This document shows positions 22,435 through 33,260 of a stretch of DNA of 64,000 nucleotides, one piece after another. The notes beneath the pieces are model-generated. The model ran no database searches. It saw only the letters and a program-made list of their open reading frames with translations, and was not told where the DNA came from. The position numbers and the translations under genes were made by a program. The stretch covers positions 1,595,501 to 1,659,500 of the forward strand of contig CATNEN010000015.1 of the NCBI GenBank assembly GCA_950097015.1, written 5' to 3'. Source of the stretch: Macrostomum hystrix. Its lineage: Eukaryota > Platyhelminthes > Macrostomidae. The first letter of the stretch is position 1. Each line of letters opens with the position of its first letter.

Positions 22435-25400
22435 CACACGCAATCCAGCGAGTGACGTGTTCACGTGTCCCGCCAGAGTCTATGGTCAGTCTCTACTCGT
22501 CGATACACAAAGGTTCCGCCCATTTCTGACAGCTAGCTCTTGTGTTAACTACTACACTTCTTGGTTGCTATGCTGCTGCTAGGGCCAAACGCCGCATAGA
22601 GACTTTGATGCCCTCGGGCCCTTGTACAGTTAAGTCACTGCTAGCAGTCGGTGTGGAAATATTTCCGATTTTGAACTCAACAGACTGGCATTGAGACTGG
22701 CATTGATTAATAGATTGAAATCTCACCATCAGCAGGCACAGGTGTCAAGCTCAGGTGATCAGCTTCTTGTTTCACTAATTCCCCTCTATTGCAGGCGGCA
22801 GTGGGCAAGTCGGGATCGTCAACAAACTGCTTGAAAAGCTGGGAGTTGGTTGCTGCTGTTGTCAAAGTTGTCAACTTACTCGGCTGGGGCGGGACTTTCA
22901 GCGAGCTGCTCTTCTGTTTCCTGGGACGACCTTTTTGTCGGGAAGATGTCTGGAATAATGAGAAACAATTGCACCGTAACTCCATGATCCCAATATTCCA
23001 TGATCCCAATATTCCATGATCCCAATATTCCATGGTCCCAATATTCCATGATCCCAATATTCCATAATCCCAATATTCCATAATCCCAATATTCCATGAT
23101 CCCAATATTCCATAATCCCAATATTCCATGATCCCAATATTCCATGATCCCAATATTCCATGATCCCAATATTCCATGATCCCAATATTCCATGATCCCA
23201 ATATTCCATAATCCCAATATTCCATGATCCCAATATTCCATGATCCCAATATTCCATAATCCCAATATTCCATGATCCCAATATTCCATAATCCCAATAT
23301 TCCATAATCCCAATATTCCATGATCCCAATATTCCATAATCCCAATATTCCATAATCCCAATATTCCATGATCCCAATATTCCATGATCCCAATATTCCA
23401 TAATCCCAATATTCCATAATCCCAATATTCCATGATCCCAATATTCCATAATCCCAATATTCCATGATCCCAATATTCCATGATCCCAATATTCCATAAT
23501 CCCAATATTCCATGATCCCAATATTCCATGATCCCAATATTCCATAATCCCAATATTCCATAATCCCAATATTCCATAATCCCAATATTCCATAATCCCA
23601 ATATTCCATGATCCCAATATTCCATAATCCCAATATTCCATAATCCCAATATTCCATGATCCCAATATTCCATAATCCCAATATTCCATAATCCCAATAT
23701 TCCATGATCCCAATATTCCATAATCCCAATATTCCATGATCCCAATATTCCATAATCCCAATATTCCATGATCCCAATATTCCATGATCCCAATATTCCA
23801 TAATCCCAATATTCCATAATCCAAAGAAGCCGCTGTAATGCTCAAATCACGGTACCTTAGTCCTAGCAGACTGAGCAGTAGCGGCAGTTGTCCCATCATC
23901 TCGCAGATTTGGCAGCAGCCGCATGTGCATCTCGCAGTACACCTCACCGTCGGCGTCCATACCGAAGGTGTCGCCAGTTGCGAACCGTCGCTGGCAGCCG
24001 CCGCAGGTGAAGCAGTCCAGGTGGAAGCGCCGGCTGCCGGCCCGCATCACCAGGTCGCTCGGGAGAAGGCGGCGCAGGCAGCGGGGACAATTCTGCGGCT
24101 GGCTGAACAGTCTGGCATGGAGGCGGAGACGAGTGAGGATTAGCGAGATGGGAGAAGGCGGCGCAGGCAGCGGGGACAATTCTGCGGCTGGCTGAACAGT
24201 CTGGCATGGAGGCGGAGACAAGTGAGGATTAGCGAGATGGGAGAAGGCGGCGCAGGCAGCGGGGACAATTCTGCGGCTGGCTGAACAGTCTGGCATGGAG
24301 GCGGAGACGAGTGAGGATTAGCGAGATGGGAGAAGGCGGCGCAGGCAGCGGGGACAATTCTGCGGCTGGCTGAACAGTCTGGCATGGAGGCGGAGACGAG
24401 TGAGGATTAGCGAGATGGGAGAAGGCGGCGCAGGCAGCGGGGACAATTCTGCGGCTGGCTGAACAGTCTGGCATGGAGGCGGAGACGAGTGAGGATTAGC
24501 GAGATGGGAGAAGACGGAAGAAGGGAGGGGTGGGTGGCAGACCGGTCTAACGCTAGTCTTGCAATTTACGCCCTTGAGGGCCAACCTGCAAGGCACAGTG
24601 AAATGTACACTGCCTGAGTCAGGGCAGATGTACACACCTGTGTGAGCGTGTGCCTGTGTACAGTATCTGTGTGCGTGTGTGCTCAGGAGTCAGCTTAATG
24701 GGCAGACTTGCCTCCTCGCTGGCTGCGGGTCTAGTGTCACCGAATGATGTGCCATTACCCGCTGCCCTCCTGCAGGTAACATTATTATTATATTAAGGGA
24801 GATAGGAGATGAAGGGGAGATGGAAAGTGAGAAGAAGTAGAGCTGATACCAGATATTTAGGAGGGAAAGTGTTAAGACATGCAGGGCCGCAACAAAAGCA
24901 ACGCAGCGCTAGTTTCCATGGCAACGAACAGGGCTTGGCTGTTTCCTGAGCCAAACGAAATACCGCAGACGGCCAAAGCGCAGACTTTGACCTCCAAATG
25001 CGAAAGTCAAGTTTCAAGCACTAAAGATGCCATGTCAGTCCTTGAAGCGGCCTGGGCCCTTAACAGGACTTCGATTGGAAAAGCGTGTAGCAAAATATGG
25101 GAAATATATATCAGATGGAGGTCCAGCTCTTTGTGGTTGAGTTTTTCAAAGCAGAAATGGCTTTGACGAAATGGCCAAGCATTTGACATCTTCTAAGATT
25201 AGTAGCTCCGGACAAAAGAATTTTAGGTTTGAACCATCCGTCAGTTAAAGCCATCCTGCTGTTTAAATGAACATTAAGTTTAAACCAACCCTCAGTTTAA
25301 ACCACCCCTCAGTTTAAACCACCCCTCAGTTTAAACCACCCCTCAGTTTAAACCACCTCTCAGTTTAAACCACCCCTCAGTTTAAACCACCCCTCAGTTT

Positions 25401-26902
25401 AAACCACCCCTCAGTTTTCTGAAGAAGACTTCTTGTTTGACTTGTTTTCAGAGCAGACGGGGTGTAAATTTCAGCAATTCGGGGATTAATGTTGTTAGAA
25501 AGTCTTCACCAATAAAGAAGAAATTGCACCCAAAGCTGACGTTATGAAACAGAGGGAGAAGAAAAATACGGAAAACATTAAAGGGCATTCATAGGAAAGG
25601 TATTCACAGGGTTCGCATTTCTGTGCACCCTCCCAACACACAGTGGGAAGGAGCTAAAAGCGTTGAATAGAAAGTTGTTGCGGGACAGCAGCAGCCTGTG
25701 CAGCACCTCCTTTGAGAGTATCTTAGAAAATGTGAAGTCAATAAGACGATGCCCCCCATTCACCACGTGCTAGCTATGCGAATAACAAGAACCTGCGAAT
25801 CGCTTGATTGGGAACAAGATTATTGCTAAGCAGGGCGCGAATTCTATACAATCCTTATCATTTCTGTCTTTATCCTTCCCGTCTTTATAATTCCTGTCTA
25901 TATCCTTACAGGTCTTTATCCTTTCTGTCTATATCCTTGCATGTCTTTATCCTACCTGTCTTTATCGTATCTATCTTAATCCTGCTAGTCTTTATCCTAC
26001 CTGTCTTTATCCTACTAGTCTTTATCCTACCTGTCTTTATCCTACTAGTCTTTATCCTACCATTCTTTATCCTACTAGTCTTTATCCTACCTTTCTTTAT
26101 CCTACCTGTCTTTATCCTACTAGTCTTTATCCTACCAGTCTTTATGCTACCTGTCTTTATCCTACCTGTCTTTATCCTACCTGTCTTTATCCTACCTGTC
26201 TTTATCCTACCTGTCTTTATGCTACCTGTCTTTATCCTACCTGTCTTTATCCTACTAGTCTTTATCCTACTAGTCTTTATCCTACTAGTCTTTATCCTAC
26301 CTGCCTTTATCCTACTAGTCTTTATCCTACCTGTCTTTATCCTACTAGTCTCTATCCTATCAGTTTTTATCCTACCTGTCTTTATCCTACTAGTCTTTAT
26401 CCTACTAGTCTTTATCCTACCAGTCTTTATCCTACCTGTCTTTATCCTACCTATATTTATCTTACTAGTCTTTATCCTACGTGTCATAATCCTAATTAGA
26501 TTTATCCTGTCATTATCCCAGCCATCTTTATCCCAGCCATCACACCTACCTGTAGTAGTCCTCCCAGCAGTACAGTCGGCCATCCCTGCAGTAACATTTT
26601 CCGGCACCTTCCAAGCACACGCCGCATTCGCAGCAGCTCAGGCAGCGACAGTGGAAGGCCGCTTCGCCAACCTGGAGGAAGAACCGCTCGATGATTGGCT
26701 TATCGCAGCGCTGACAGCGGGGCAGATTGTGATTCAGCGGAAACTGCAGCGATGGTGTCGGTGGCGGAGGCAGCGGTGGCTGAGGACCATTTCGGGTGAG
26801 CGAAGGATTTAGGTTATAATTAGTTTTACTGACTACACCTGTCTTTAAACAGATTGGAAACATGTTACGAAGTTCGGAGATATACGAGTAGCTCAGGCGC
26901 AT
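20272..26902 (-). CDS. LHX2/9: LIM-homeodomain transcription factor, LHX2/LHX9/apterous class
   Basis: Nuclear DNA-binding developmental regulator whose LIM domains bind LDB-type cofactors. Exons supported on the minus strand: LIM1 exon ending at 26550 (donor ACAG|GTAGGT), LIM2 exon 24102-23856, linker exon 22949-22880, homeodomain exon 20852-20272; phases agree at every junction. LIM1 shows CQRC, FHCRCLSC and CYCRDGRLYC with EDYY; LIM2 shows CPRC, FHLDCFTC, TGDTFGMD and VYCEMH. The linker has RQKGRPRKQKS, the conserved GRPRK patch of LHX2/9. The homeodomain is KRVRTSFKHHQLRTMKAYF ... LSKRVLQVWFQNARAKYRR, diagnostic of this class. The 5' limit is unsure: the reading frame stays open up to 26902, but an acceptor such as CCTCAG near 26779 may start the LIM1 exon, with earlier exons not found. 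The C-terminal tail after the homeodomain is about 85 aa. Introns are almost wholly minisatellite. Confidence 0.93.
20905..21850. repeat. Minisatellite, 23-bp unit, LHX intron before homeodomain exon
   Basis: About 41 copies of a unit like CCATCCCTTCATCCTTCAGC plus ACA, with CAGGCC and TTTAGCACT variants arranged in higher-order blocks of 46 bp. Plus-strand ORFs of 78-265 codons here are artefacts. Confidence 0.95.
22404..22441. repeat. (CA)n microsatellite
   Basis: About 19 CA dinucleotides with two CG interruptions, in the LHX intron between the homeodomain and linker exons. Confidence 0.95.
22982..23822. repeat. Minisatellite, 16-bp unit, filling the LHX LIM2-linker intron
   Basis: About 52 copies of ATTCCATGATCCCAAT, with TGATCC / TAATCC alternation. 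It occupies nearly the whole 906-bp intron (22950-23855), leaving about 30 bp at each splice site. Minus-strand ORFs of 313-364 codons run through it and join real exon sequence, but they do not match the splice-consistent model. Confidence 0.95.
24091..24510. repeat. 89-bp tandem repeat copying the LIM2 splice acceptor and exon start
   Basis: Almost five units of 89 bp. On the minus strand each unit contains GTTCAG followed by CCAGCCGCAGAATTGTCCCC and the start of the LIM2 exon (coding for QNCPRCLRRLLPS), then intron-like filler. Only the unit nearest the exon runs on into the rest of LIM2. The unit is not a multiple of three, so including an extra copy would shift the frame. Confidence 0.93.
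24527..24776 (+). mobile_element. tRNA-derived SINE, family A, internally deleted
   Basis: Head GGTGGCAGACCGGTCTAACG is present, but the B box and about 80 bp after it are deleted; the body resumes at TTGCAATTTACGCCCTTGAG. Located in the LHX intron between LIM1 and LIM2. Confidence 0.8.
25265..25416. repeat. Minisatellite, 18-bp unit
   Basis: About eight copies of CCCCTCAGTTTAAACCAC in the LHX LIM1-LIM2 intron. The flanking 24780-25840 shows no exon. Confidence 0.9.
25850..26500. repeat. Minisatellite, 15-bp unit, beside the LIM1 donor
   Basis: About 43 copies of CTGTCTTTATCCTAC and variants. On the sense (minus) strand the unit reads GTAGGATAAAGACAG, so each junction gives ACAG|GTAGG, nearly identical to the true LIM1 donor ACAG|GTAGGT about 50 bp away. 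Confidence 0.93.
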
Positions 26903-26914
26903 TAGGCAGTTTTA

Positions 26915-27330
26915 GAATCCTGTTAGACAGTTTTAGAATCCTGTTAGACCGTTTTAGAATCCTGTTAGACAGTTTTAGAATCCTGTTAGAAAGTTTTAGA
27001 ATCCTGTTAAACAGTTTTAGAATCCTGTTAGACAGTTTTAGAATCCTGTTAGACAGTTTTAGAATCCTGTTAGACCGTTTTAGAATCCTGTTGGACAGTT
27101 TTAGAAACCTGTTAGACAGTTTTAGAATCCTTTTAGACAGTTTTAGAATCCTGTTAGACAGTTTTAGAATCCTGTTAGACAGTTTTAGAAACCTGTTAGA
27201 TAGTAATGAAATCTGTTAGATAGTAATGAAACCTGTTAGATAGTAATGAAATCTGTTAGATAGTAATGAAATCTGTTAGATAGTAATGAAATCTGTTAGA
27301 TAGTAATGAAACCTGTTAGATAGTAATGGT
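26915..27330. repeat. Two adjoining minisatellites (21-bp then 20-bp units)
   Basis: About 13 copies of GTTAGACAGTTTTAGAATCC plus T (26915-27196) pass directly into about six copies of GTTAGATAGTAATGAAATCT (27197-27330). The shared GTTAGA(C/T)AG core suggests the second array derived from the first. It lies upstream of the LIM1 exon. Confidence 0.93.
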
Positions 27331-27794
27331 ATGGTAGTGTTGCATGCTTGCATCATGTCTGATCAGTTTTTTTCGGGGAGAATTCGCTGATTAATTCTTT
27401 GTCCAACTGAAAATTTGGCACGTCAAGTCACGCAGAATCTGGCATCCCTTGCTCCTAGTAGAATTTTCTGCAAATTTTCTGCTTAGTTGGTTCCGAATGA
27501 CAAGAAAGTCACTCCTCACACAATGCCAATACTGATTCTTGGAGTCACGTTGCGCAAATTTAGGGAAAATTGTAGAGAAAAACTGCCAACTTATTGTCCC
27601 GCTAGCCAACACGAACTCAACAATTCTTTATCTCCTTTCGCTTCAGCGATGTCGGATAATAATCTTGTCGCAAACAGACTCATATTTGCTAGGCACCACA
27701 CACACTGGAGTCGATTTAGTGGATTCAGTTTTTTTCCGATGACATTTCTAACTTTCATCTTAGATTTCTTGATTGTTCCTAACTAGCTGGGTGG

Positions 27795-28125
27795 GGGTTG
27801 AGTGGCAGAGCCGTTAACGCGTTTGCATCTCGCGCCAGGTCCCTGAGCTCGATTCCGCGGCGAGGCCACATTTACTCGGGGGGGGCTTGTCGCAAATTTA
27901 CGCCATTGAGGGCCAACCTCCAAAGCACAGTGAGAGTGTACACTGCCTGACGATGAGAAAGTCAGGACAGATGTACACACCTGTGTGAGCGAGTGCCTGC
28001 GTACGGTATCTGTGTGCGTGTGTGCTCAGGAGTCAGCGAAATGGGCAGAATTGCCTCCTCGCTGGCTGCGGGTCTAGTGTCACCAAATGATGTGCCATTG
28101 CCCGCAGCCCTCCTGCAATTATTAT
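27795..28125 (+). mobile_element. tRNA-derived SINE, family A
   Basis: Head GAGTGGCAGAGCCGTTAACG, B box GAGCTCGATTCCGCGG, family A body and tail CTGCAATTATTATTATAATT. No clear target-site duplication. Confidence 0.85.
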
Positions 28126-28134
28126 TATAATTGA

Positions 28135-28400
28135 CTAACTGGATCAGACTAGCAGAGAGCGGATATAGTCTGGTAGAGAGCGGATTGAGACTGGTAGAGA
28201 GCGGATTTAGTCTGGTGGAGAGCAGATTGAGACTGGTAGAGAGCGGATTTAGTCTGGTAGAGAGCGAATTGAGACTGGTAGAGAGCGGATTGAGACTGGT
28301 AGAGAGCGGATTTAGTCTGGTAGAGAGCAGATTGAGACTGGTTAGATTAGAACAGATAAGAATTGGCAGAGGGCTGATAAAAACTGGTAGAGAGCGAAGC
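28135..28400. repeat. Minisatellite, 21-bp unit
   Basis: About 12 copies of GAGACTGGTAGAGAGCGGAT plus T, starting just after the SINE tail. Confidence 0.9.
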
Positions 28401-28796
28401 ACATGTGACATGACAGCCAGATAACTGTTACGCCAAACAAACTGAATATCGCATTCCAGTTAGGAGTAAAAAGTCTAAACCTGCGCTAAAGCCCTCCTTG
28501 CTCACGTCAGCGGGATTAAAGTTCTCAGCTTTCAGGTGGGGTTGGGGAAGAACCCCACACCACCCAGTTACCACTCAACACAGGCCTGGACCACAGCTCT
28601 AACAGCCCTGCTGACACTGCAGCAGATCCCCCGTAACCGTTTTTTTTCTTTGCCGCAGTAAAAAAATTTAAACCATTTTGGTTAGGCCTTCGATGGGTGC
28701 TGCGGGTTTTCTGGGCCCATCAATATTTTATTCTCAACCAGCAACTTTGCTAATTCTCAAGTTGAGACTTGAACAATGATGACAACAAACAACAGT

Positions 28797-28827
<31 letters not shown>

Positions 28828-29930
28828 GCAACAGCAGTCAGCTAGAAAACACACAGGCAGGCACAATGTAGCGGTCAGCGAACATCAATGAGGCGGAGAT
28901 CTGCTCTCCAGGGTTGGGGTGTGTGAGGGCAGCTGGACTGCACAGGTAGCAACAGACCCAGTCTGTGTTGAGTAGGGAACTGCTCCAACTTCAAGCGGCC
29001 TAAGAGAATGCTTCCGCTAAAACAGAGCAAGCATTGCTGCATTGCGCTGCCAGACCCCCCCCCAGTCATCCCCCCTCTGTCCCCTCCCGTCAAGGCCGCA
29101 GATCAGTCACATCACTTAGCCCCCAGGTATCAGAGATGCCGTTGAGCAGCTCCAACTGGCTAGTAGTGGTTAGTAGATGGGCCGGCACAGTGACGTGACC
29201 GCGTGCGGAGTTTCTATGCCTATTTTTTTATCTTGAGTTTTTTGTTTTGCTTAACTGCATATTTTACTACGAGCTACATTTTTTAACTTCATCTGTCCTT
29301 GATAGTATGGATAAATGACGGTCCATTGTCTTTTCCCAGGAAGAAAAAAACAGATTGGTCTATTGGTCTTTCTGTTGTTAATAGACTAGTGAACTGAAGC
29401 AAAGCACAGTTAAGTTTCTTTTTTAAACGACACAAAGTTTTCTAGTGGAGTCGGGAATCGAACCACTGACCGACTCTCTAACCACATAGGCCACAATTCC
29501 CCTTCAACTCGTGAACTTTTACCTCGATCCAGTTGATCCCACAGGAAGTTATTCATTAATAATAGTTTATTTAACGTGTCATTTCATTCATTCAAGGCTG
29601 TCACATTGGGACTAAGTCCCGACTAATTTTCACGGCAAGTATTGCGTTTCCAGCCCCGACAAGCTTGCGTGGTATCAGGTTAGATGGACAGGTACTATGC
29701 GGGATAATTTACTGTCAAATTTATTGATAAAGGCAGACAATTAGTGACACTATTACAGCACTTGCTAGCATATCGGTAACACGATTTAGCAAGGAATCAG
29801 TTGACACTCATGATGATGAGGTGACCTTACCAATCTTATCAATTGTTCTCTAACCATATAGGCTCATTAATTTGATTGAGAATCGCATTCTAGCGTAAGA
29901 GGGAGGCGAACTCACGTTCGGGCCATAATT
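28401..29930. other. Non-genic stretch with CAG repeat and tRNA-like SINE fragments
   Basis: No gene supported. A short CAG/CAA run lies at 28789-28842. At about 29446-29513 the minus strand reads GTGGCCTATGTGGTTAGAGA ... GTGGTTCGATTCCCGACTCC, a tRNA-like head close to SINE family B; a shorter echo (CTCTAACCATATAGGC) lies near 29850. The head at 29.45 kb has no recognisable tail. Confidence 0.5.
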
Positions 29931-29934
29931 ATAG

Positions 29935-31365
29935 AATCCTGACAAGAGAAATCTAGAATCCTGACAAGAGAAATCTAGAATCCTGACAATAGAAATCTAG
30001 AATCCTGACAAGAGAAGTCTAGAATCCTGACATGAGAAATCTAGAATCCTGACATGAGAAATCTAGAATCCTGACAAGAGAAGTCTAGAATCCTGACAAG
30101 AGAAGTCTAGAATCCTGACAAGAGAAATCTAGAATCCTGACAAGAGAAATCTAGAATCCTGACATGAGAAATCTAGAATCCTGACAAGAGAAGTCTAGAA
30201 TCCTGACAAGAGAAGTCTAGAATCCTGACAAGAGAAATCTAGAATCCCGACAAGAGAAATCTAGAGTCCCGACAAGAGAAATCTAGAATCCTGACAAGAG
30301 AAATCTAGAATCCCGACAAGAGAAATCTAGAATCCTGACAAGAGAAACCTAGAGTCCTGACAAGAGAACTCTAGAATCCTGACAAGATAAACCTAGAATC
30401 CTGACAAGAGAAATCTAGAATCCCGATAAGAGAAATCTAGAATCCCGACAAGAGAAATATAGAATCCCGACAAGAGAAATCTAGAATCCTGACAAGAGAA
30501 ATCTAGAATCCTGACAAGAGAAATCTAGAATCCTGACAAGAGAAATCTAGAATCCTGACAAGAGAAGTCTAGAATCCTGACATGAGAAATCTAGAATCCT
30601 GACAAGAGAAATCTAGAATCCTGACAAGAGAAATCTAGAATCCTGACAAGAGAAGTCTAGAATCCTGACATGAGAAATCTAGAATCCTGACAAGAGAAAT
30701 CTAGAATCCTGACAAGAGAAGTCTAGAATCCTGACAAGAGAACTCTAGAATCCTGACAAGATAAACCTAGAATCCCGACAAGAGAAATCTAGAATCCCGA
30801 CATGAGAAATCTAGAATCCCGACAAGATAAACCTAGAATCCCGACAAGAGAAATCTAGAATCCCGACATGAGAAATCTAGAATCCCGACAAGAGAAATCT
30901 AGAATCCTGACAAGAGAAACCTAGAGTCCTGACAAGAGAACTCTAGAATCCTGACAAGATAAACCTAGAATCCCGACAAGAGAAATCTAGAATCCCGACA
31001 TGAGAAATCTAGAATCCCGACAAGAAAAATCTAGAATCCCGACAAGAGAAATCTAGAATCCTGACAAGAAAAATCTAGAATCCCGACAAGAGAAATCTAG
31101 AATCCTGACAAGAGAAATCTAGAATCCCGACAAGAGAAATCTAGAATCCTGACAAGAGAAATCTAGAATCCCGACAAGAGAAATCTAGAATCCTGACAAG
31201 AGAAATCTAGAATCCTGACAAGAGAAATCTAGAATCCTGACAAGAAAAATCTAGAATCCCGACAAGAGAAATCTAGAATCCTGACAAGAAAAATCTAGAA
31301 TCCCGACAAGAGAAATCTAGAATCCCGACAAGAGAAATCTAGAGTCCTGACAAGAGACATCGAGA
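29935..31365. repeat. Minisatellite, 22-bp unit, 1.4 kb
   Basis: About 65 copies of ATCTAGAATCCTGACAAGAG plus AA. Variants (TCCTGAC/TCCCGAC, AAGAG/ATGAG, AAATC/AAGTC/AACTC) recur in the same order in separate places, pointing to duplication of multi-unit blocks. Confidence 0.95.
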
Positions 31366-31784
31366 AAGCCACAAAACTCACCACCTTAATAAGTCGGCTG
31401 GCCCGGGTGTTTCCATCCGTATGGCAACTATTCCCCAAGCAGTTGTGCTGAGCGTGAGTTGACTTGGCTTTTCTTTCAGGGTGCATGCTTTTGTTAAACA
31501 AAGAACAGTTTGCTTGGCAATGCTGGACCGAAAATGATTTCGTACTGTCAGAGAGTTCCAAGTTGGTCTGTTTTAGCACAGCCTGAAAAACGCAGACTAT
31601 AAAATCTCTCGCCGACCAGTTGGCAGTCCGCGCACCCGCGGACGCTCGCACCTGATTGGCTGGGGCAGGGGGGGTTCTAGTTCAGTGCCGCTATGCAATT
31701 ATAGACAATGGAAACTTTTGGGGCATGAGCCGGCCAGAGAGATTTTAACTTAAGACACGACAGTGAGCCAATTGAAAGTGAAGT

Positions 31785-32075
31785 GATGAGACAAGGGAGA
31801 GATGAGGCAGGGGAGAGATGAGACGGGGGAGAGATGGGGCAAGGGTAGATGAGACAGGGGAGAGATGAGACATTGGAGAGATGAGACGGGAGAAATGAGA
31901 CATGGGAGAGATGAGACAGGGGAAGGATGAGACAGGGTAGAGATGGGACATGGGAGAGATGGGACAGGGGTATATGAGGCAGGGGAGAGATGAGACGGGA
32001 AAGAGATGGGACAGGGGTAGATGAGACAGGGGAGAGATGGGACAGGGGAGAGATGAGACAGGGGAGAGATGAGAT
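31785..32075. repeat. Purine-only minisatellite-like tract
   Basis: Degenerate copies of about 16 bp around GAGATGAGACAGGGGA; almost all purine on the plus strand. Its mirror-like purine tract could form triplex DNA, by inference. Confidence 0.8.
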
Positions 32076-32112
32076 GAAAGTTGGTTCATCGTAAAGGGCA
32101 GAAAATTTCATA

Positions 32113-32872
32113 TCACGAAAATCAGTGTGTGTATGTGGTAGCCCTTATGCGGTATGGGCCAGTCCCGGCACCGGGGAAGAGCGCTTCAATGAACCGGATG
32201 ACGTCGGTTGGACGGGCCCAAAGGTCGCGGATGGTGTAGGACGTCGGCCTCGTCGAGCAGTCGAAGAGGTGGTGAACGGACTTATCCGCCTCACCACAGG
32301 CAGAGCACAGGGCGGAAGAATTATGGTCGAGCTTGTGCCGGTAGCTCGCTAGGAGACGGAAGTGGCCAGACCGGAGCTGCGTGGGTTGGTGCGTTGCCAG
32401 CGATTAAAGGTTTGCTCCAACGGATGGATGGCAGGCGGCGCAGTGCCGAGGAAAGGATTGTGCGAGGAGAGGACGAGGTGACGATGAATGCAGAATGAAA
32501 GTGAGGTGCTCGCGCAGGTCATCAGTCACGAGGCTGATGGGGAGATCGTAGCCGATGCGGCGAAACAGATCGGCAACCAAGGAGCGGAGGTCTTCGCGAA
32601 TGTTGCGAGGCGAAGCCAGCGCCATGAGCAGCAAGTGATTCGGATGTTGAGGAACCAGACTTTCTAGCCAGAATTGACCGGAGAGAAGCTCCTTGACAGG
32701 CAGGACAGAGCATTAGCTGTGAAGGTGTTCAATTTGCGTGCAGCTGTGGCATCCGGTGATGGACCGCAACGCAGCATTTTGGGCACGATACAGGAGGCCC
32801 CAACTCGTGTTGCTTAGGAGCGGTGTCCAGACGGAGGCGCATATATCGTAACTAAGAAAGCTAGTTAATATA
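32113..32872 (-). pseudogene. 3' end of a jockey/RTE-like LINE, decayed
   Basis: One minus-strand frame reads, with two in-frame TAA codons, the C-terminal region typical of non-LTR retrotransposon polyproteins: LLYRAQNAALRSITGCHSCT, LPVKELLSGQFWLES, then LRSGHFRLLASYRHKLD and CSACGEADKSVHHLFDC, ending in TGA at 32113-32115. The CxxC-HHxxxxC block near the end is the usual C-terminal knuckle. The 5' part with the reverse transcriptase core is absent and the stops (near 32713 and 32404) make it inactive. A SINE lies directly next to its truncated 5' end. Confidence 0.75.
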
Positions 32873-32877
32873 AATAA

Positions 32878-33232
32878 TAATTGCAGGAGGGCTGCGGGCA
32901 ATGACACAGCATTTGGTGACACTAGACCCGCAGCCTGCGAGGAGGCAATTCTGCCCATTTCGCTGACTCCCGAGCACACACGCACACGGATACTGTACGC
33001 AGGCACACGCTCACACAGGTGTGTACATCTGCCCTGACTTTCTCATCATCAGGCAGTGTACATTTCACTGTGCCTTGGAGGTTGGCCCTCTAGGGCGTAA
33101 ATTGCACGACAAGCCCCCAAGCCTTCTCTACGCGGCTGCGCCCCAAATGAATGTGGCCTCACTGCGGAATCGAGCTCAGGGACCTTGGTGCGAGAGGCAA
33201 ACGCGTTAAACCACTCTGCCACTCACCCCCGG
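32878..33232 (-). mobile_element. tRNA-derived SINE, family A, minus orientation
   Basis: Reverse complement shows GAGTGGCAGAGTGGTTTAACG, the B-box-like GAGCTCGATTCCGC, the common body and the tail GCAGCCCTCCTGCAATTATT. It abuts the LINE remnant. Confidence 0.85.
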
Positions 33233-33260
33233 CTCGCCTTAGTCTGAACACAATTTGCCT

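Noticed and set aside
22707..23947. Minus-strand ORFs of 313-364 codons with MEYWDHGILG repeats joined to LHX exon sequence
   Set aside because: They read through a 16-bp array; the GT-AG model removes the array and gives conserved LIM2-linker-homeodomain continuity.
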